This document shows positions 61,690-64,000 of a stretch of DNA of 64,000 nt, one piece after another. The stretch is taken from assembly GCF_028765345.1 (NCBI RefSeq), contig NZ_JARAJZ010000002.1, positions 5,942 through 69,941 of the forward strand. The letters run 5' to 3'. Both the position numbers and the translations under genes were made by a program. The first letter of the stretch is position 1. Every line of letters starts with the position of its first letter. The DNA comes from Sporolactobacillus sp. CQH2019. Lineage in GTDB: Bacteria; Bacillota; Bacilli; Bacillales; Sporolactobacillaceae. The notes beneath the pieces are model-generated. The model saw only the letters and a program-made list of their open reading frames with translations, did no database searches and had not been told where the DNA came from.

Positions 61690-62682
61690 TTAAGCGGCAG
61701 TAAAAGGAAGGAAGAAGCTGACCGTTGTCCCTTTTCCCGGCAGACTGCTCACGCAGAATGTCCCGCGATGGTCGGCAACGATCTTTTTGCACAGGGACAG
61801 ACCGATGCCTGTCCCTTTTTCCTTTGTCGTAAAAAAAGGCTTGCCAAGCTGTTTGAGGACACTGGTCTCGATTCCTGAACCGTTATCCGACAATGAAAAA
61901 CGGTAACCCCTCGTTTCAACGGCTCCTCTGAAAAAAATTCTTTTCTCCGCCTGCTCCTTTTCTTCTATCGCTTCCAGCGCGTTTCGGAGCAGATTCAGAA
62001 TAACCTGCTTAATCATGGAGAGATCGACCGAACACATCTTTTCGGAATAAGCCACATCGTAATCGAAAGAAATTTTTTTGAGTGAGCATTCCGATGAAAT
62101 CAGAGAAATCAGGGACGTGCAGACTTGATCAGGCAGCATCTGCTTTTTCTTAATTTGTTTTTTTGAAAGGGTCAGAAAGCTTTCAAGAATTGCGTGCATG
62201 CGGTCTATTTCGGAAATGATCGTTCTTTTATATTTATCAAATTCCTGTGTATAGTCGGATAATTGCACAAACCCCTTGATCACGGTCAGCGGATTTCTCA
62301 GCTCATGGGCAAACTCTGCCGCAAGACGGGTAATCATTGCAGTGTGGTAGGCGGCAATATATATTTTCCCGTCTTTGCTGAATCCATTGTAAAGGGTGCC
62401 TACGCCGTTGTTTTCAACCCGATCATCCAGCAGCGCGGCAACAATGTCATCGCTTTCCATGATGGTTTTGAGGTAATTTCTGCTCTCTGTCCGGACATGT
62501 TCCGTAAAAAAGTCCAAGAAGCAATCTCCAAAGCGATCAACCATAACTTTGCCATTTCTATTGCAATCTAAAATACGACCTTCGGGAGTCAGGCAGAAGC
62601 GCATTTCCAATGACAGTTGATTCTCGAACAGGTCTTTCTCAGAAACGGATAGAAAGGATTCATGATATATGATGGTTATCAC
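61690..62682 (-). CDS. soluble sensor histidine kinase (sporulation-kinase type)
   Basis: The protein of up to 330 residues has an N-terminal PAS-like segment (residues about 25-115), the H-box AAEFAHELRNPLTVIKGFVQ (phosphorylated His at about 125), an N-box VILNLLRNALEAIEE and G-boxes DNGSGI / GTGIGLSLCKKI. No transmembrane helix and no adjacent response regulator are seen, as with the Kin proteins that feed Spo0F. The GTG at 62682 sits too close to GAGGAG, so the true start is unclear. A 14-base palindrome lies 64 bases upstream. Confidence 0.87.
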   Translation of the reverse strand: MITIIYHESFLSVSEKDLFENQLSLEMRFCLTPEGRILDCNRNGKVMVDRFGDCFLDFFTEHVRTESRNYLKTIMESDDIVAALLDDRVENNGVGTLYNGFSKDGKIYIAAYHTAMITRLAAEFAHELRNPLTVIKGFVQLSDYTQEFDKYKRTIISEIDRMHAILESFLTLSKKQIKKKQMLPDQVCTSLISLISSECSLKKISFDYDVAYSEKMCSVDLSMIKQVILNLLRNALEAIEEKEQAEKRIFFRGAVETRGYRFSLSDNGSGIETSVLKQLGKPFFTTKEKGTGIGLSLCKKIVADHRGTFCVSSLPGKGTTVSFFLPFTAA

Positions 62683-62745
62683 TCCTCTTTATATTTTACG
62701 TTTACGCCCCGTGCACTCTCAACACTCCTTAAAAGACAGTTCGGA

Positions 62746-62759
62746 TTTAAACGTTTAAA
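62746..62759. promoter_or_regulatory. 14-base palindrome upstream of the kinase gene
   Basis: TTTAAACGTTTAAA is a perfect palindrome in an A+T-rich region between the kinase gene and the divergent yqfT. It may be a regulator site. Confidence 0.35.
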
Positions 62760-62962
62760 AATTCAAACGCTTTTTGTGTGTATTTAAATTATACTTTAAT
62801 CAGGAAAAATGATATAGGGCAAACGACCAAAGAATGTTTGACAAGTTTCGACTTTATGGCGGATTCTGTCGATTTTCGCCGATAAATTGCGTGTATTCGT
62901 CTGATTCGGCCGGCATAGGCTATGGTGAATGTTTCATCAAAAAATGAATTGGAGTGGAGAAT

Positions 62963-63229
62963 GTGCATCCCATGATTCAGCAGATCGTCAATCAGCGGAT
63001 TAATCAAGTCACGGCGGAAGAGCTTTACCGGCAGGCCGTTCAATACGGGATCCCGATCTCAAAAAATCAGGCCGCCAGGGTGGCCGGCCGTGTGCACGGA
63101 AAAAACATTAATCTGTTTGATCCCGCGGATCAAAGGAAACTGCGCCGGATTCTTGTTGAGGAATTAGGACCGAAACTGGCCGAAGACCTGAACCGGCGCT
63201 TTGAAGATCTGATGATAAAGTATCAGTGA
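62963..63229 (+). CDS. yqfT: DUF2624 protein (YqfT)
   Basis: The roughly 88-residue protein (MIQQIVNQRINQVTAEELYR, GIPISKNQAARVAGRVHGK, FEDLMIKYQ) is the DUF2624 family found beside nfo in Bacillus. Its role is unknown. GGAGTGGAGA stands before GTG 62963. The longer frame from GTG 62954 would begin within this site. Confidence 0.85.
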   Translation: MHPMIQQIVNQRINQVTAEELYRQAVQYGIPISKNQAARVAGRVHGKNINLFDPADQRKLRRILVEELGPKLAEDLNRRFEDLMIKYQ

Positions 63230-63275
63230 TCGCACGAAAAGAGCCATGAGACAGAACAACTTTCTGATGTCCTTA

Positions 63276-63307
63276 CAAAATAAACCGGAGTTTCTCCGGC
63301 TTATTTT
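63276..63307. terminator. bidirectional terminator between yqfT and nfo
   Basis: AAATAAACCGGAG and CTCCGGCTTATTT pair over a three-base loop, with A and T tracts on both sides, between the two converging genes. Confidence 0.85.
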
Positions 63308-63342
63308 ACATATTCCTAAGGCGGCGCGGCGAACAATCGACC

Positions 63343-64000
63343 TTAACCGGCGAGAATATCCTCAAGCAGATGAGCGTTAAAATGCCCGGCCTTCAGCATG
63401 GCGATTTCATACTTATAGGGCGGTTTCTTATTCTTTGTATCCGCGCCGGCACGGACATACGGAGTCTCCAGTATTTTCGGCAGTGCTTCCAGCTGCGGGT
63501 GGTGAACGATGGCATTCAGCGGCTCAAAGCCGATCGTACCCAGGCCGATGTTGGCATGCCGGTCCTTTCGGGCTCCCAGGGGATTCTTGCTGTCATTCAC
63601 ATGAATCACTTTAATCCGGTCCGCTCCGATTATTTTATCAAATGTGTTCAGAACCCCGTCGAAATCATGAGCCACATCATAACCGGCGTCATTCGTATGA
63701 CATGTATCGAAGCATACGGACAGTTTCTCATTCAGCCGGACACCGTCTATAATTTGCGCAAGCTGTTCAAAGCAGAAGCCGCATTCGCTTCCCTTTCCGG
63801 CCATCGTTTCCAGTGCGATCTGAACTGTATCGTCCTCTTCAAGCACTTCATTCAGCCCTTCGATAATTTTTGCAATGCCGGCCTCGACACCCGCCCCGAC
63901 ATGTGCACCGGGATGAAGCACAATCTGCCCGGCACCGATCGCTGCCGCCCGATCGATTTCCTTGCGCAGAAAGGATACGCCGAGAGAGAAGGTTTCCGGC
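63343..64000 (-). CDS. nfo: endonuclease IV (AP endonuclease), 5' part outside the window
   Basis: The visible 219 codons form the C-terminal three quarters of Nfo. They show [49 protein letters not shown] and [20 protein letters not shown], and a TPYVR turn at the end. The Glu, His and Asp residues in these blocks bind the three zinc ions. It cleaves DNA at abasic sites. The frame is open to base 64000, so the start lies beyond the window. Adjacent yqfT reproduces Bacillus gene order. Confidence 0.95.
   Translation of the reverse strand, partial: PETFSLGVSFLRKEIDRAAAIGAGQIVLHPGAHVGAGVEAGIAKIIEGLNEVLEEDDTVQIALETMAGKGSECGFCFEQLAQIIDGVRLNEKLSVCFDTCHTNDAGYDVAHDFDGVLNTFDKIIGADRIKVIHVNDSKNPLGARKDRHANIGLGTIGFEPLNAIVHHPQLEALPKILETPYVRAGADTKNKKPPYKYEIAMLKAGHFNAHLLEDILAG

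Noticed and set aside
62820-62890. Spo0A boxes upstream of the kinase and yqfT
   Set aside because: Sequences such as GTCGAAA and TGTCGAT differ from TGTCGAA, and A+T-rich DNA gives such near matches by chance.
1-64000. CRISPR array, prophage or rRNA genes
   Set aside because: I saw no regularly spaced repeats, phage structural genes or rRNA sequence in the window.

Overview
The window reads as low-GC Gram-positive (Bacillales) chromosome. Three things say so: an ispG - DUF2624 (YqfT) - nfo neighbourhood like the yqf region of Bacillus, Bacillus-type tRNA genes, and a soluble sporulation-type histidine kinase. Together with a monomeric, B12-dependent Lactobacillus-type ribonucleotide reductase, a desulfoferrodoxin and an anaerobic 2-hydroxyacyl-CoA pathway, my best guess is a facultative or aerotolerant, lactic-acid-type spore former such as Sporolactobacillaceae. 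The genus is inference.

Layout. (1) 0.7-15.8 kb: two operons diverge around a LysR gene. The minus-strand operon encodes an acyl-CoA dehydrogenase, a class III CoA-transferase, FixC, FixX, an acyl-CoA ligase and an MFS carrier. The plus-strand side encodes a second acyl-CoA dehydrogenase, EtfB, EtfA, then a desulfoferrodoxin variant, a second MFS carrier and a second-copy-like phosphopantetheine adenylyltransferase. A decayed copy of the 3' end of the neighbouring PBP gene lies at the far end, so this block is bracketed by direct repeats. (2) 16.2-23.7 kb: PBP, DedA/PAP2-like protein, thioesterase, YgbA-like Cys protein, cobalamin adenosyltransferase, and a Crp/Fnr regulator with an FNR-type box beside a cupin gene. 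(3) 24-30.2 kb: a cobalamin module with a short B12 riboswitch, two exported or anchored proteins that together resemble a split transcobalamin, nrdJ and an ECF S component. (4) 30.2-36.1 kb: broken genes and small ORFs, then a MarR-ArsA unit with duplicated palindromic operators. (5) 36.7-44.2 kb: LysR, class III CoA-transferase, dehydratase activase, both 2-hydroxyacyl-CoA dehydratase subunits, and a third LysR. A second pair of direct repeats brackets this block. (6) 44.6-55.9 kb: metallophosphoesterase, two MFS exporters, remnants of an ABC ATPase, an ISL3 transposase and a frameshifted hydrolase, a tandem-MerR regulator, and a TetR-epimerase unit. (7) 56.0-64.0 kb: five tRNA genes, NfeD, LysM protein, ispG, a decayed group IIC intron, nitroreductase, kinase, yqfT and nfo (cut by the window edge).

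How the genes fit together. The two LysR-associated blocks carry the parts of one reductive route. A 2-hydroxy acid is activated by CoA transfer or ligation and dehydrated by the radical Fe-S dehydratase. The enoyl-CoA is then reduced by an acyl-CoA dehydrogenase fed by Etf (FixAB), with FixCX connecting Etf to ferredoxin and the quinone pool. This combines the Stickland-type had/fld pathway with the cai/fix architecture. The substrate cannot be read from the sequence. Separately, adenosyltransferase, riboswitch, B12-capture proteins, S component and NrdJ form a coherent scavenge-and-use module for cobalamin.
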